Assembly (NCBI RefSeq): GCF_900102685.1
Contig: NZ_FMZA01000010.1
Coordinates: forward strand, 1-64,000
Length of the DNA stretch: 64,000 nt
Source of the DNA: Melghirimyces thermohalophilus
Lineage (GTDB): Bacteria; Bacillota; Bacilli; Thermoactinomycetales; DSM-45169
Direction: 5' to 3'
The stretch's first letter is position 1, and each line of letters opens with the position of its first letter. The notes under the pieces were generated by a model. It searched no databases and was not told the origin of the DNA. It saw only the letters and a list, made by a program, of their open reading frames with translations. Of this stretch, positions 35,176 to 46,137 are shown piece after piece. Both the position numbers and the translations under genes were made by a program.

Positions 35176-35209
35176 TATAATAGGAGATATCGCCCGAGTG
35201 GTCTGACCA
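35176..35209 (+). promoter_or_regulatory. Malic enzyme promoter with FadR-type operator
   Basis: Extended -10 TGCTATAAT (TATAAT at 35176-35181) with a weak -35, followed by the perfect palindrome TGGTCTGACCA (35199-35209; GTGGTC/GACCAC when extended). TGGTnnnACCA is the usual form of operators bound by FadR-type GntR regulators, and one is encoded directly downstream. Binding just after the transcription start would repress. Confidence 0.65.
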
Positions 35210-35240
35210 CCGCGTGACCGGATATAAAGGAGTGAAAGGA

Positions 35241-36473
35241 TTGTCCTCTTTGCGTGAAGATGCTTTGAAGCTACACCGAGAACAACAGGGAAAACTGACG
35301 GTTGGTTCGAAAGTGGCTGTCAACAACTCCAGGGATTTGAGTCTGGCCTATTCACCCGGTGTGGCTGAACCTTGCAAGGAGATCCATACCGATCCGGCCA
35401 AAGTTTTTGATTACACAGCCAAAGGGAATTTGGTGGCCGTCGTGTCCGACGGAACAGCGGTGCTCGGGCTGGGGAATATCGGTCCCCAAGCGGCTATGCC
35501 TGTCATGGAAGGAAAAGCGGTTCTATTTAAATCCTTTGCTGGCGTGGATGCTTTTCCCCTCTGCCTGGATACCAATGAAGTAGATAAAATCGTCGAGACC
35601 GTCAAGCTGATGTCCCCCACCTTCGGTGGAGTGAACTTGGAAGATATCGCCGCTCCAAAATGTTTTCTCATTGAAGAGCGGCTGAAAAAGGAAGTAGACA
35701 TCCCCGTGTTCCACGATGATCAGCATGGAACAGCTATCGTCACATTGGCTGGACTGATCAACGCATTAAAAGTCGTGGGCAAGGAGATCGGCGAGATCAA
35801 GGTGGTAGCCAATGGTGCCGGTGCAGCCGGGATCGCTATTATCAAATTATTGCTTTCCCTGGGTGTCAAAGATATCATCATGTGCGACAGCAAGGGCCCT
35901 ATTTATGAGGGGCGCCGAGAAGGCATGAACAGCATCAAGGAGAACATCGCTAAAGTGACCAACCGGGACGGAGTCCGCGGATCCTTGGCGGAGGCGATGA
36001 AAGGGAGCGATGTCTTTATCGGGGTGTCTGTGGCCGGAGCCGTCACCAAGGAGATGGTCCGTTCGATGAACCGGGATCCCATCATTTTCGCCATGGCCAA
36101 CCCGACTCCCGAGATTATGCCGGATGATGCTTATGAAGCCGGGGCTAAAGTGGTCGGAACCGGTCGTTCCGATTTCCCCAACCAGGTGAATAACGTCCTC
36201 GCTTTTCCCGGAATTTTCCGCGGGGCTTTGGATGCGCAGTCACGAGAGATCAATGAGGAGATGAAGGTGGCGGCAGCTTATGCCATCGCTGAGCTGATTG
36301 AACCCGATGAGCTGTCACCTGAGTATGTGATTCCCGCTCCCTTCCATTCTTTGGTTGCCCCCAAAGTGGCTGCCGAAGTGGCCCGCTCCGCCATGGAGAC
36401 AAGGGCGGCCCGCATCGAAGTCGATCCGGACGAGGTTTATGAACGAACATTGCAGCTGACTCAAAAACGATAA
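35241..36473 (+). CDS. NAD(P)-dependent malic enzyme
   Basis: 410 residues; oxidative decarboxylation of malate to pyruvate. DLSLAYSPGVAEPCKEI, AVVSDGTAVLGLGNIGPQA, VFHDDQHGTAIVTLAGLINA and the Rossmann VVANGAGAAGIAIIKLLLSLG are canonical for the short bacterial class (YtsJ type). Start is TTG 35241 with AAAGGAG seven bases upstream, giving the family N-terminus MSSLREDALKLHREQQGKL. In B. subtilis ytsJ also follows dnaE; here the sulfate module separates them. Confidence 0.94.
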   Translation: MSSLREDALKLHREQQGKLTVGSKVAVNNSRDLSLAYSPGVAEPCKEIHTDPAKVFDYTAKGNLVAVVSDGTAVLGLGNIGPQAAMPVMEGKAVLFKSFAGVDAFPLCLDTNEVDKIVETVKLMSPTFGGVNLEDIAAPKCFLIEERLKKEVDIPVFHDDQHGTAIVTLAGLINALKVVGKEIGEIKVVANGAGAAGIAIIKLLLSLGVKDIIMCDSKGPIYEGRREGMNSIKENIAKVTNRDGVRGSLAEAMKGSDVFIGVSVAGAVTKEMVRSMNRDPIIFAMANPTPEIMPDDAYEAGAKVVGTGRSDFPNQVNNVLAFPGIFRGALDAQSREINEEMKVAAAYAIAELIEPDELSPEYVIPAPFHSLVAPKVAAEVARSAMETRAARIEVDPDEVYERTLQLTQKR

Positions 36474-36509
36474 ATAAAGAACGACTGCAGATATCAGGAG
36501 GAGCGTAGT

Positions 36510-37217
36510 GTGGTGTCAGATGTATTCGGGGAATTGGGTTCTACAAAATTCCAATCGATCCTGCTCAGGATTCATCAAGTTATCGATGAAGAGGGTCTGA
36601 AGCCCGGTGACCAGATGCCCTCTGAACGGGCATTGGTGACCCGTCTTCAGGTGGGGCGGTCAACGGTTCGCGAGGCGCTGAGAGCCCTGGAACTTCTCGG
36701 GATCATCACCACACGGAGAGGACAGGGCACATTTCTGCAACCTTATCGAAATCATCGTTTGGTAGATTTGCTCGCGTTCTACATCCTGCGGGATCAACGC
36801 TCCCGGGATAACCTTCTGGAAATGCGAGTCCTGCTGGAGTCGGGGGCCGTTCGGCTAGCGGCCCAGCGGGCTGATGCCGATCACTTGGCTTCCTTGGAAG
36901 AGGCTTGGTCCCGAATGAAGAGACGTGTCGAGGAAGGAAGTGTTCCGGTGGAGGAAGATTATGAGTTTCACCACCAGTTGATGCTTGCTTCCCATAACCA
37001 TTTGCTGACACGAGCTTGGTATCCCGTGATTCAGTTTGGACAAACGGTACGTGAATCTTCACTAAAACGCCGCGGCCGTCCCGAGGTGGCGCTGCGGGAA
37101 CATCGGGAAATCTTGGATGCCATCAAAAGACATGACCCCCGCGAAGCGGAAAGGAAGCTGGAAGCTCATCTGACCGCCGCGGGTTTTTTCCGTGTCGAAG
37201 GTGAAGAGATTGAATAG
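36510..37217 (+). CDS. FadR-subfamily GntR transcriptional regulator
   Basis: 235 residues. N-terminal winged helix ([20 protein letters not shown] and [20 protein letters not shown]) and a C-terminal FCD ligand domain with metal-binding positions in [10 protein letters not shown] and EHREILDAI. Start GTG 36510 behind AGGAGG. It lies between malic enzyme and accD, so its ligand may be a carboxylate such as malate, pyruvate or an acyl metabolite; that is inference. The palindrome in front of the malic enzyme gene is its likely operator. Confidence 0.88.
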   Translation: MVSDVFGELGSTKFQSILLRIHQVIDEEGLKPGDQMPSERALVTRLQVGRSTVREALRALELLGIITTRRGQGTFLQPYRNHRLVDLLAFYILRDQRSRDNLLEMRVLLESGAVRLAAQRADADHLASLEEAWSRMKRRVEEGSVPVEEDYEFHHQLMLASHNHLLTRAWYPVIQFGQTVRESSLKRRGRPEVALREHREILDAIKRHDPREAERKLEAHLTAAGFFRVEGEEIE

Positions 37218-37381
37218 ATGATCACCAGTTCTCAGATAGCGTTTTGCTTCTCGGCCATCCAGTGTGCTATGATGTGTTTCGTCAAGCAGAACATCGGGGG
37301 ATTCGCCTTCACGATAAACGGTTCTGCACGGCGGGGGCCGGGGGCCGAGAAAAATTTCAAGTGCAGATGAGGGGTGTAACC

Positions 37382-38266
37382 GTGTTAAAGGATCTGTTTC
37401 GCAAACAGAAAAAGTACGCTACCATTCCTTCGGAGCAGGCAAAAAGAGAGATCCCCGAAGGGATTGTCCTGAAGTGTCCCCGGTGCGGAAACATCGGTTT
37501 TGCCAAAGAGTTGGAAAAAAACCTGAAGGTCTGCAAAAACTGCGGTTATCACTTCACCCTGTCTGCACCGGAGCGAATCCGGTTGACGGTGGACGAAGGG
37601 AACTTTTTTGAATTCGATTCAGATCTGATTTCTGAGGATCCGTTATCTTTTCCTCATTATAAAGAAAAACTGGAAGCAGACCGCAAAAAAACAGAACAAA
37701 ACGAAGCGGTGGTTACTGGAGAGGGAACCATCGGCGGTTTCCCCGTAATCGTCGGCGTCATGGACTCCCGCTTTCGAATGGGAAGCATGGGATCGGTTGT
37801 CGGCGAAAAGATAGCCCGGGCCGCGGATCGCGCGGCGGTCAAGGGATACCCCTTCGTATTGTTCTCCGCTTCTGGCGGGGCCCGTATGCAGGAGGGGGTT
37901 CTCTCCCTGATGCAGATGGCCAAAACCAGTGCAGCCTTAGAGCGGTTGCATGAAAAGCGCCTGCTGTTCGTCTCAGTATTGACCGATCCGACGACCGGCG
38001 GTGTCTCCGCCAGTTTCTCCTCTTTGGGTGATATCAACATTGCTGAACCTGGGGCACTGATCGGCTTTGCCGGCAGGCGTGTGATCGAGCAGACGGTTCG
38101 GCAAGAACTGCCCGAGGATTTTCAGACCGCCGAATTTCTGTTAAAACACGGGCAACTGGATCAAGTGGTTCACCGCAGAAACATGCGAGAAACCTTGATC
38201 CGGATCTTGGATTTCCACAGCGGGGGGGATGGCTATGGCGACCACCAACGGAACCCTTCCCTTTGA
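37382..38266 (+). CDS. accD: Acetyl-CoA carboxylase carboxyltransferase beta
   Basis: 294 residues. Transfers the carboxyl group to acetyl-CoA, first step of fatty acid synthesis, with AccA. N-terminal zinc ribbon CPRC...CKNC (spacing C-x2-C-x15-C-x2-C) near 35 and crotonase fold with [20 protein letters not shown] and [15 protein letters not shown]. Start GTG 37382 is seven bases after GAGGGG and gives the usual length. Overlaps accA. Confidence 0.96.
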   Translation: MLKDLFRKQKKYATIPSEQAKREIPEGIVLKCPRCGNIGFAKELEKNLKVCKNCGYHFTLSAPERIRLTVDEGNFFEFDSDLISEDPLSFPHYKEKLEADRKKTEQNEAVVTGEGTIGGFPVIVGVMDSRFRMGSMGSVVGEKIARAADRAAVKGYPFVLFSASGGARMQEGVLSLMQMAKTSAALERLHEKRLLFVSVLTDPTTGGVSASFSSLGDINIAEPGALIGFAGRRVIEQTVRQELPEDFQTAEFLLKHGQLDQVVHRRNMRETLIRILDFHSGGDGYGDHQRNPSL

Positions 38267-39203
38267 GAAGCCGCTCATTGAGCTGAGGGAAAAGATAGAG
38301 GAATTGGAGAAATTTACAGAGGAAAAGTCGATCGATCTCAGTGATGAAATTAAAAACTTGGAGGAGAGAGCCCGTCGCTTGGAACGGGAAATCTACGGCA
38401 ATCTCACTACCTGGCAGAAGGTGCAAATCGCCCGGCATACGTCCCGGCCCACTACCGCTGATTACATCAAACATATTTTCACCGACTTTATGGAGCTCCA
38501 CGGCGATCGGCTTTATGGTGACGACCCGGCGATTATCGGAGGAATTGCCAAGCTGGACGGTCGACCGGTGACGGTGATCGGACACGAGCGGGGCAAAGAT
38601 ACCAAAGACAAGATCGCCCGCAATTTCGGGCTCCCCCACCCGGAAGGTTACCGGAAAGCCCTGCGGCTGATGCAGCAGGCGGATAAGTTCCGCCGCCCCA
38701 TCATCTGTTTTGTCGATACCCAAGGCGCGCATCCCGGGGTAGAGGCGGAGGAGCGCGGGCAATCAGAAGCGATCGCCCGCAACCTGAGAGAGATGGCGGG
38801 CTTTAGGGTTCCCATCGTCTGCGTCGTGACAGGGGAAGGGGGAAGCGGTGGTGCGCTGGCGATCAGCGTGGGCAACCGCCTGTTGATGCTGGAGCACGCT
38901 TATTATTCCGTTATCTCCCCTGAGGGAGCCGCCGCTATTTTGTGGCGGGATGCGGCAAAAGCACAGGAAGCTGCCGAAGCGCTCAAAATATCGGCACAGG
39001 ATTTGGAAACGCTAGGGGTAGTGGATCAAGTGATCCCCGAACCAAAGGGCGGAGCGCACAAAGATCCCCAATTTCAGGCGGAGAGAATCAAGGACGCGAT
39101 TACGAACACCTTGAAACCGCTCTTGATGATGGATGGGGAGCAGTTGGTGCAGGATCGCCATCAAAAATTTAGCCAGATCGGGGTCTACCATACCGTGGAT
39201 TAG
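38235..39203 (+). CDS. accA: Acetyl-CoA carboxylase carboxyltransferase alpha
   Basis: 322 residues; partner of Acc[21 protein letters not shown] opening helix, [40 protein letters not shown] and [20 protein letters not shown] are conserved. It begins inside accD (32-base overlap); ATG 38235 is favoured over 38229 because the G-rich ribosome site abuts the latter. Confidence 0.96.
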   Translation: MATTNGTLPFEKPLIELREKIEELEKFTEEKSIDLSDEIKNLEERARRLEREIYGNLTTWQKVQIARHTSRPTTADYIKHIFTDFMELHGDRLYGDDPAIIGGIAKLDGRPVTVIGHERGKDTKDKIARNFGLPHPEGYRKALRLMQQADKFRRPIICFVDTQGAHPGVEAEERGQSEAIARNLREMAGFRVPIVCVVTGEGGSGGALAISVGNRLLMLEHAYYSVISPEGAAAILWRDAAKAQEAAEALKISAQDLETLGVVDQVIPEPKGGAHKDPQFQAERIKDAITNTLKPLLMMDGEQLVQDRHQKFSQIGVYHTVD

Positions 39204-39279
39204 TATTCCCACGGTATTCTCTTTTTGTCCCACAGGGACAATAATAGTCCCGGGGGGTCGGATTTTGTTGATTCCATAG

Positions 39280-40254
<975 letters not shown>

Positions 40255-40270
40255 AAGGGAGGGCATGGGC

Positions 40271-42022
40271 ATGCGCAGGACCAAAATTGTATGCACGATC
40301 GGTCCGACCAGTGAAGAGAAAGAGACCCTTCGAGCATTGGTTCAGGCTGGTATGAATGTGGCTCGGCTCAATTTTTCCCACGGTTCCCATGAGGAGCATC
40401 TCCGCCGGATCAAAACCATTCGTGAGGTGGAACAGGAGATGGGCACAAAGGTGGCCATCCTGTTGGATACCAAGGGGCCTGAAATTCGCACCGGGATTCT
40501 GAAGGAAGGACAGGTTCAGCTGGAAGCGGGGAAAAAGATCACCTTGACCACAGAAGAGATAGAGGGAGATGCTTCCCGGGTGTCTGTCTCTTACAAGGGG
40601 TTGCCCCAAGATGTGAAACCGGGGTCCACCATTTTGGTGGACGATGGCTTGATCAGTCTGAAGGTGGAGGAGATCCAGGGAACCGAGGTTCACTGCCGCA
40701 TCGAAAACGGCGGGGAATTGAAGAATAAGAAAGGGGTCAATCTGCCGGGGATTTCCGTCAATCTGCCCGGGATCACAGAGAAGGATGAGGCGGATATCCG
40801 CTTCGGAATTGAACAACATATCGATTTTATTGCGGCTTCCTTCGTGCGAAAGCCTGATGATGTGTTGGAAATCCGTCAGGTGATTGAAGAGATGGGCGCC
40901 GACATCCACATCATTTCCAAGATCGAAAACCGGGAGGGCATTGACAATCTGGATGAGATCCTCGACATCTCTGACGGTGTGATGGTGGCTCGGGGGGATT
41001 TAGGTGTGGAAATCCCTGCAGAGGAAGTGCCTGTTCTGCAAAAAGAGATGATCCAGAAATGCAACCACCTGGGGAAACCGGTCATCACGGCCACCCAGAT
41101 GTTGGACTCCATGCAGCGAAATCCTCGCCCCACCCGTGCGGAGGCAAGCGATATCGCCAATGCTATTTTCGATGGAACGGACGCCATTATGCTGTCCGGT
41201 GAAACCGCCAGCGGCAAATATCCGGTGGAAGCGGTACAAACCATGGATCGCATCGCTTCCACCACTGAGGAATCCCTTCAATACGATGATCTATTTCATG
41301 ACCGGATCCGTGCACTAGAGGTGAGTATCCCCGACTCCATCAGCCAGTCTGTCGTTCACACCGCGGCCGTTTTGAATGCCTCGGCGGTGATCACGTCTAC
41401 GGAGAGCGGGAAGACCGCCCGTATGGTTTCCAAGTATCGCCCGAAAGCACCGATTTTGGCCGTAACCCGCCATGATCAAGTGATGCGCAAGCTGGCCCTG
41501 GTCTGGGGAGTTTATCCTGTAAAAGGCAATCGGGTGGATACCACCGATGAAATGCTCAATACCGCCATCCAGTCGGCTTTGGAGTCCGGTGTGGTCCGCC
41601 ATGGGGATCTGGTGGTGATTACAGCTGGTGTTCCTGTGGGCCACTCCGGCACGACCAATCTAATGAAGGTGCATGTGATCGGTGATGTATTGGCGAAGGG
41701 GCAGGGAGTCGGAAAAAAAGTGCTTACCGGAGAAGTGGTGGTGGGCACTTCCTCCGAAGAAATTCGCTCCAAAATGAGAGACGGAGCTATTCTCGTCACC
41801 CGTTCCACCGATAAAGATATGATGGACTCCTTTAAACGAGCATCTGCCGTGATCGTGGAGCAAGGGGGGCTCACCTCCCATGCTGCCGTCGTGGGTCTCA
41901 GCCTCGGAGTCCCGGTGGTTGTCGGGGTGCAGAAGGCCACCCGGCTGCTTCAGGACGGGATGCAGGTGACGGTGGATTCTGAGCGTGGTCATATTTATTC
42001 CGGCCGTGCCAATGTCCTCTGA
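40271..42022 (+). CDS. pyk: Pyruvate kinase with C-terminal PEP-utiliser domain
   Basis: 583 residues. Catalytic barrel ([54 protein letters not shown]) followed by the extra PEP-utilising mobile domain (about 475-583: [40 protein letters not shown]) found in Bacillus-type enzymes. ATG 40271 is seven bases after AAGGGAGGG. Makes pyruvate and ATP, next to the enzymes that use and make pyruvate. Confidence 0.97.
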   Translation: MRRTKIVCTIGPTSEEKETLRALVQAGMNVARLNFSHGSHEEHLRRIKTIREVEQEMGTKVAILLDTKGPEIRTGILKEGQVQLEAGKKITLTTEEIEGDASRVSVSYKGLPQDVKPGSTILVDDGLISLKVEEIQGTEVHCRIENGGELKNKKGVNLPGISVNLPGITEKDEADIRFGIEQHIDFIAASFVRKPDDVLEIRQVIEEMGADIHIISKIENREGIDNLDEILDISDGVMVARGDLGVEIPAEEVPVLQKEMIQKCNHLGKPVITATQMLDSMQRNPRPTRAEASDIANAIFDGTDAIMLSGETASGKYPVEAVQTMDRIASTTEESLQYDDLFHDRIRALEVSIPDSISQSVVHTAAVLNASAVITSTESGKTARMVSKYRPKAPILAVTRHDQVMRKLALVWGVYPVKGNRVDTTDEMLNTAIQSALESGVVRHGDLVVITAGVPVGHSGTTNLMKVHVIGDVLAKGQGVGKKVLTGEVVVGTSSEEIRSKMRDGAILVTRSTDKDMMDSFKRASAVIVEQGGLTSHAAVVGLSLGVPVVVGVQKATRLLQDGMQVTVDSERGHIYSGRANVL

Positions 42023-42025
42023 TCA

Positions 42026-42061
42026 CGAAGAAGAGCGCTGGTTATATACCAGCGCTCTTCT
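42026..42061 (+). terminator. Terminator after pyk
   Basis: Stem of 14 to 15 bases, GAAGAAGAGCGCTGG with CCAGCGCTCTTCTT around a TTATATA loop, directly after the pyk stop. Confidence 0.75.
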
Positions 42062-42124
42062 TTATAGAAAACAAACAATGGAACATGGCAAAATGCGGTT
42101 TGCATCGATTGGATTGACGGCGGG

Positions 42125-42199
42125 TTAGATGGTGCGAAGTCGGGGATAGATCCACCAACGAAGCTTCTTTCGCCGTGTTTTGCGCCGCCGCAGTTTCAC
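42125..42199 (-). CDS. 24-residue arginine/lysine-rich micro-protein (candidate)
   Basis: A GTG start with a strong AAAGGAGGG ribosome site seven bases upstream opens 24 codons ending in TAA. The peptide is MKLRRRKTRRKK then LRWWIYPRLRTI: 12 of 24 residues are Lys or Arg, followed by an aromatic WWIY patch. It is too short for routine gene callers. The ribosome site is the main evidence of translation. It lies in the 360-base gap between pyk and the thioesterase gene, opposite strand. A membrane- or RNA-binding peptide is conceivable; no function is known. Confidence 0.5.
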   Translation of the reverse strand: MKLRRRKTRRKKLRWWIYPRLRTI

Positions 42200-42343
42200 T
42201 GTTCACCCTCCTTTTATCACCTGTGATGTTGATTGTTGTTTCTTGGCATGGTGGCAGGAAACCAAACCGACTTGACCATTCATAATATGTGTGCTTGGCC
42301 GTCAGATTATGTAAAGAGACGAGAAGAGCCGAAAATTGTAGAT

Positions 42344-42357
42344 TTATGATATCATAA
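42344..42357. promoter_or_regulatory. Perfect palindrome before the thioesterase gene
   Basis: TTATGATATCATAA is a 14-base perfect palindrome 26 bases before the thioesterase start and contains a -10-like TATGAT. A repressor operator over a promoter is a reasonable reading. Confidence 0.4.
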
Positions 42358-42383
42358 GGTCGTTTGGAGGTGAGTACAGACAA

Positions 42384-42821
42384 ATGTCGCAACCCAATCG
42401 TCATGAAACCGTAATCCGTGTCCGATACCAGGAGACGGACCAAATGGGTGTTGTTCACCACAGCAACTACGCTGTCTGGTTTGAGGTGGGTCGAACGGCT
42501 CTGATTCAGGAAATCGGAATTTCCTATGGTGAACTGGAGCGACGGGGGATCCTGCTACCTGTAGTCGATCTTCACTGTCGCTTCAACCTCCCGGCTCGGT
42601 ATGAGGAAGAAGTCCGCATTGTAACCAGGATCCGTGAGATGAGGGGGCCGAAAATAACCTTCAGCTACGAAGTGCGCCGATTGACAGACGATGTGCTGCT
42701 CGCCCGAGGCGAGACGATTCATCTGTGGACGGACCGGGAGATGAAACGTTTTAACCTGGAGCACCGGGAACCGGAACTCTTCCGTAAACTGCAAACTTTA
42801 CACCAGCCATCGGAGGAATGA
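42384..42821 (+). CDS. YbgC/FcbC-type acyl-CoA thioesterase
   Basis: 145-residue single hotdog domain. RYQETDQMGVVHHSNYAVWF then EVGRT carries the catalytic Asp and HxxNY of the YbgC/4-hydroxybenzoyl-CoA thioesterase group. It hydrolyses an acyl-CoA, substrate unknown. GGAGGTG ribosome site; three bases separate it from fxsA, so the two form an operon. Confidence 0.88.
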   Translation: MSQPNRHETVIRVRYQETDQMGVVHHSNYAVWFEVGRTALIQEIGISYGELERRGILLPVVDLHCRFNLPARYEEEVRIVTRIREMRGPKITFSYEVRRLTDDVLLARGETIHLWTDREMKRFNLEHREPELFRKLQTLHQPSEE

Positions 42822-42824
42822 GTC

Positions 42825-43223
42825 ATGTTGCGTCTGATCATCCTGTTGTTGATTATCGTTCCCGCCCTGGAAATCTGGGGGTTGGTCACTGTGGGAAACC
42901 TCATCGGCGCCTGGCCGACGGTCTTGTTAGTGATTGCGACCGGTATTGCCGGGGGTACTCTCGCTCGTCGTGAAGGGGTTTCCACCCTCCGCCTGGCTCA
43001 GCTGCAACTCTCCCGGGGTGAATTGCCCGGGGAGGCGATGCTGGACGGTGTCTGCATATTGGGGGGAGGGTTGTTGCTGCTGACCCCAGGCTTTTTTACC
43101 GATATCGTTGGGATCCCGCTGTTGCTCCCCTACACCCGAGGGATCGTCAAATGGTGGGTCAAACGGCAGTTGACCCGGATGATCGGGGAGGGGCGTGTCT
43201 TTTGGCATGTGCGGCGGCGCTAG
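42825..43223 (+). CDS. fxsA: FxsA family membrane protein
   Basis: 132 residues with two to three hydrophobic segments (1-20, 25-45, 74-95) and a basic tail. PALEIWGLVTVGNLIGAWPT and GGGLLLLTPGFFTDIVGIPL are FxsA signatures; B. subtilis YtzA sits at the same place after pyk. FxsA in E. coli suppresses phage T7 exclusion; its normal role is unknown. Confidence 0.9.
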   Translation: MLRLIILLLIIVPALEIWGLVTVGNLIGAWPTVLLVIATGIAGGTLARREGVSTLRLAQLQLSRGELPGEAMLDGVCILGGGLLLLTPGFFTDIVGIPLLLPYTRGIVKWWVKRQLTRMIGEGRVFWHVRRR

Positions 43224-43353
43224 AGATGCCCGGGAAGGTCGCTGCAAGAAGCTTGAAAGAAGGGCCTTGACCTGTGGGCATCTAAAATCATTCGGTTTCT
43301 GCAACCGAGGGCGGCGGCTTATGGCGGATCCCTTCTACAACCCTTCTCAAAAA

Positions 43354-44490
43354 TCAGGAGCGGTTTTTCAGCGATCCGCGCATAATAAAGTGCCACAAAT
43401 CGATAAAAACGCCTGCGCGATGAAGGGCGATCAGGATGACGGCGACTACAGGGCCGACGATCAAACCGAAAACCCCGATCAGTTTCAAACCTGTAAACAG
43501 AGCAATTAAGGTGAGCAAGGGATTTAATCCGATGTTGGTGGCAACCAGTTTGGGTTCCAGGAACTGGCGAACCACGACGATGATCAAGTAAAGGATAGCG
43601 ATGGCTAGGCCGAGCCGGGGGTCACCGGTCAGGAGGAGAAAGCCCGACCAAGGAACGAGGACCGCCCCTACACCGAAATAAGGCAAAAGATCCACAGCGC
43701 CGATGATTAGGGCCAGCGTGAGGGCGTAGTCCATTCCCATCAAATTGAGACCAAACCAGACGATGATCCCGGTGATCAGGACCAGGGTTAATTGAGCCCG
43801 GACAAAACCAAACAATGCCTTGCGCAAATCATGGAAGATCAATCCGCCGGTCCGTTGGATCCGTTTCGGAATGAGACGTAAGATCCCGCTTCGCAGTCTC
43901 GGCCAATCCAACCCGATAAAGAGGGAAGCCAGAACGATGAAGATAAGCACAGTCGCATAGTACGGGAGATTGCTCAAAAAGGAGCCGATCCCGGCCAGAA
44001 TGTCGGTGATCAACTGCGTCCCTTTATTGGTGATCACTCCGAGATTATCCCGAATGCCATTCATGATTTCCGAGCTTTGTTCAGGGTTTTTTTGCATGTA
44101 CTCCTGGATGACATGGATCATGCGACTCAGTTCTGTATCTTCATGAACAAATGTGTCCAACAAATAATCGTTGATGCGATTAATAAAACCGGGCAGGTGC
44201 TCCGCCAATTTTGTCAGTTCTACGACAATTCTCGACACTAGAAAAATCATCAGGCTCAAGAGGGTGCCGATGACGAGGAGCAGCATAAGACTGACCCCGG
44301 CCCAACGAGGAAGACGGACCTTCGTTTCCAGCCAGCGGACTAGCGGTTCAACCAACATGGCGATTACCCAGCCGATTAAAAATGGGTAGAGGAGTGGTAT
44401 GGCAAACCGCAATACATAATAAACGATGACAGCTGTTGTAATGACTAATATGGCACGGAGAGCGATCCTGAAAGCCGTTTCGCGGTCCAT
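43354..44490 (-). CDS. ytvI: AI-2E family transporter YtvI
   Basis: 378 residues, about eight membrane helices: two at each end with a long central loop, typical of the AI-2E/UPF0118 family (LYPFLIGWVIAMLVEPLVRW near 33; DLLPYFGVGAVLVPW near 266). YtvI is sporulation-associated in B. subtilis; substrate unknown. Here the gene points against its neighbours, whereas in B. subtilis it runs with fxsA. Confidence 0.9.
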   Translation of the reverse strand: MDRETAFRIALRAILVITTAVIVYYVLRFAIPLLYPFLIGWVIAMLVEPLVRWLETKVRLPRWAGVSLMLLLVIGTLLSLMIFLVSRIVVELTKLAEHLPGFINRINDYLLDTFVHEDTELSRMIHVIQEYMQKNPEQSSEIMNGIRDNLGVITNKGTQLITDILAGIGSFLSNLPYYATVLIFIVLASLFIGLDWPRLRSGILRLIPKRIQRTGGLIFHDLRKALFGFVRAQLTLVLITGIIVWFGLNLMGMDYALTLALIIGAVDLLPYFGVGAVLVPWSGFLLLTGDPRLGLAIAILYLIIVVVRQFLEPKLVATNIGLNPLLTLIALFTGLKLIGVFGLIVGPVVAVILIALHRAGVFIDLWHFIMRGSLKNRS

Positions 44491-44970
44491 GTGGAATCTC
44501 CTTCCTGTCTATGGTTCCCGTCATTTCATCCTTCCCTCGATCACAGTGGTTCAGCCGAGAACTCCTCTTTATTGTATAAAAAAACGGTGAAAAAACCCAG
44601 TGATTCGGCCATGGTCAGAAACGAAACGGTTATGGTCTGTTCTTGGCGTAGGAGAAGTCACCATGTTTTATGGGTACCCATCATGATGATAACGTTTTTT
44701 TTTTGTGGTAAACTAGAATAGGCGAAACAGGGCACCAAAGGCAGCTTGTATTTCAGCACTGGAACCGGTCCATCGCAGAGCAGCGGCCTCAGGGTTCTAC
44801 TTATTGTTCATTTTGTTCATTTCGGCAAAGCGCCCGTCAACAGGGGAAGTTTTGCAGGAGCGCTTTGTTTCTGTTAATGAATAAAAATTCACAGCATTGA
44901 TGTTTCATTTCGAATGAAGCACGCCTAGCAGTGCCCGTACACCATAACCAACTGTAAAGGAGCGATTGCC
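44491..44970 (+). other. 480-base gap with citZ leader
   Basis: No convincing gene. It holds the perfect palindrome ATGGGTACCCAT (44671-44682), a ten-T tract, TAGAAT at 44714-44719 as a weak -10 candidate, and a hairpin CAAAGCGC/GCGCTTTG near 44825-44870 followed by TTTCTG, which could be an attenuator or the end of a small RNA. The citZ ribosome site AAGGAG is at the end. CcpA or CcpC sites were not clear. Confidence 0.45.
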
Positions 44971-46086
44971 ATGTCGGTTGCGAAGGGATTGGAGGGTGTT
45001 GTAGCTCTCACTTCGGAGATCAGCTCGATCGTGGATGGCGTATTGAGCTATCGCGGGATTAACATCGATGAATTGGCTGATAACGCCAATTTTGAGGAAG
45101 TGATGTTTCTCCTCTGGAACGGCCGCCTGCCCAAGCAGGATGAGCTGGATCAGTTGAAAAAACAATTGGGTGCTTCAGCTGAGCTTCCCCCAGAGGTGCT
45201 GGAGCAGTTGAAAGCATTTCCGAAGGATATTCACCCGATGGCAGCCCTTCGGACGGCGGTGTCCGCTTTGGGCATGTACGATGCCGAGGCGGATGATAAC
45301 AGCCACGAAGCCAATCAGCGGAAAGCAATAAGCCTGGCTGCCAAACTGCCGACCATCGTTGCTGCTCTGTTCCGCCTTGAAAAGGGTCTGGAACCCGTCT
45401 CGCCTCGCCCTGAATACAGTCATGCCGAGAATTTCGTTTATATGTTACATGGCAAGGAGCCGGATGAGACGGCGGTCAAGGCGATTGACAAGGCGTTGAT
45501 CTTGCACGCCGATCACGAGCTAAACGCTTCCACCTTTGCATCCCGTGTGACAACGGCGACCCTTTCTGACATGTATTCGGCTATCACCACAGCGATCGGC
45601 ACCTTGAAAGGTCCCCTTCACGGAGGTGCCAACGAACGGGTGATGGCCATGTTGGAAGAAGAGATCGTTACGCTGGACCAGGTAGAACCAGTGATCCAGC
45701 GCAAGTTGGATAACAAGGAAAAGATTATGGGTTTTGGCCATCGCGTCTACAAAGATGGGGACCCCCGGGCCAAACACCTGAAGGAAATGTCCCGTCAGCT
45801 GTCTGAGTCGACGGGGGATCGCAAGTGGTATGAAATGTCCATGAAGGTGAACGAGCTGGTTGAGGCGAAAAAAGGATTGAAACCCAATGTGGACTTCTAT
45901 TCTGCTTCCACTTATGCTTATCTTGGGATTCCGCGTAAGCTGTTTACCCCGATTTTTGCCATCAGTCGTGTAACAGGCTGGACCGCCCATGTTCTCGAAC
46001 AGTATGCCGATAACCGTCTGATCCGTCCCCGCGCCGAATACACGGGGCCGGTTAACCAATCCTACCTCCCGATTGAAAAAAGATAA
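44971..46086 (+). CDS. citZ: Citrate synthase
   Basis: 371 residues, type II-like bacterial citrate synthase condensing oxaloacetate and acetyl-CoA. Catalytic His in LHADHELNASTFASRV near 178 and GHRVYKDGDPRAKHL near 255, and Asp in VDFYSASTYAYLGIP. It starts the citZ-icd-mdh operon, the same order as in Bacillus. Confidence 0.97.
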   Translation: MSVAKGLEGVVALTSEISSIVDGVLSYRGINIDELADNANFEEVMFLLWNGRLPKQDELDQLKKQLGASAELPPEVLEQLKAFPKDIHPMAALRTAVSALGMYDAEADDNSHEANQRKAISLAAKLPTIVAALFRLEKGLEPVSPRPEYSHAENFVYMLHGKEPDETAVKAIDKALILHADHELNASTFASRVTTATLSDMYSAITTAIGTLKGPLHGGANERVMAMLEEEIVTLDQVEPVIQRKLDNKEKIMGFGHRVYKDGDPRAKHLKEMSRQLSESTGDRKWYEMSMKVNELVEAKKGLKPNVDFYSASTYAYLGIPRKLFTPIFAISRVTGWTAHVLEQYADNRLIRPRAEYTGPVNQSYLPIEKR

Positions 46087-46137
46087 AAAAGCGGGAACAT
46101 CAATCCTTCCCGTTGAGAAGGAAAAGGAGTGTTTTTT

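Noticed and set aside
42042-42461. A 139-codon minus-strand frame across the pyk-thioesterase gap
   Set aside because: No ribosome site at its start, it overlaps the thioesterase start and terminator, and only the different-frame micro-ORF inside it has a proper translation signal.
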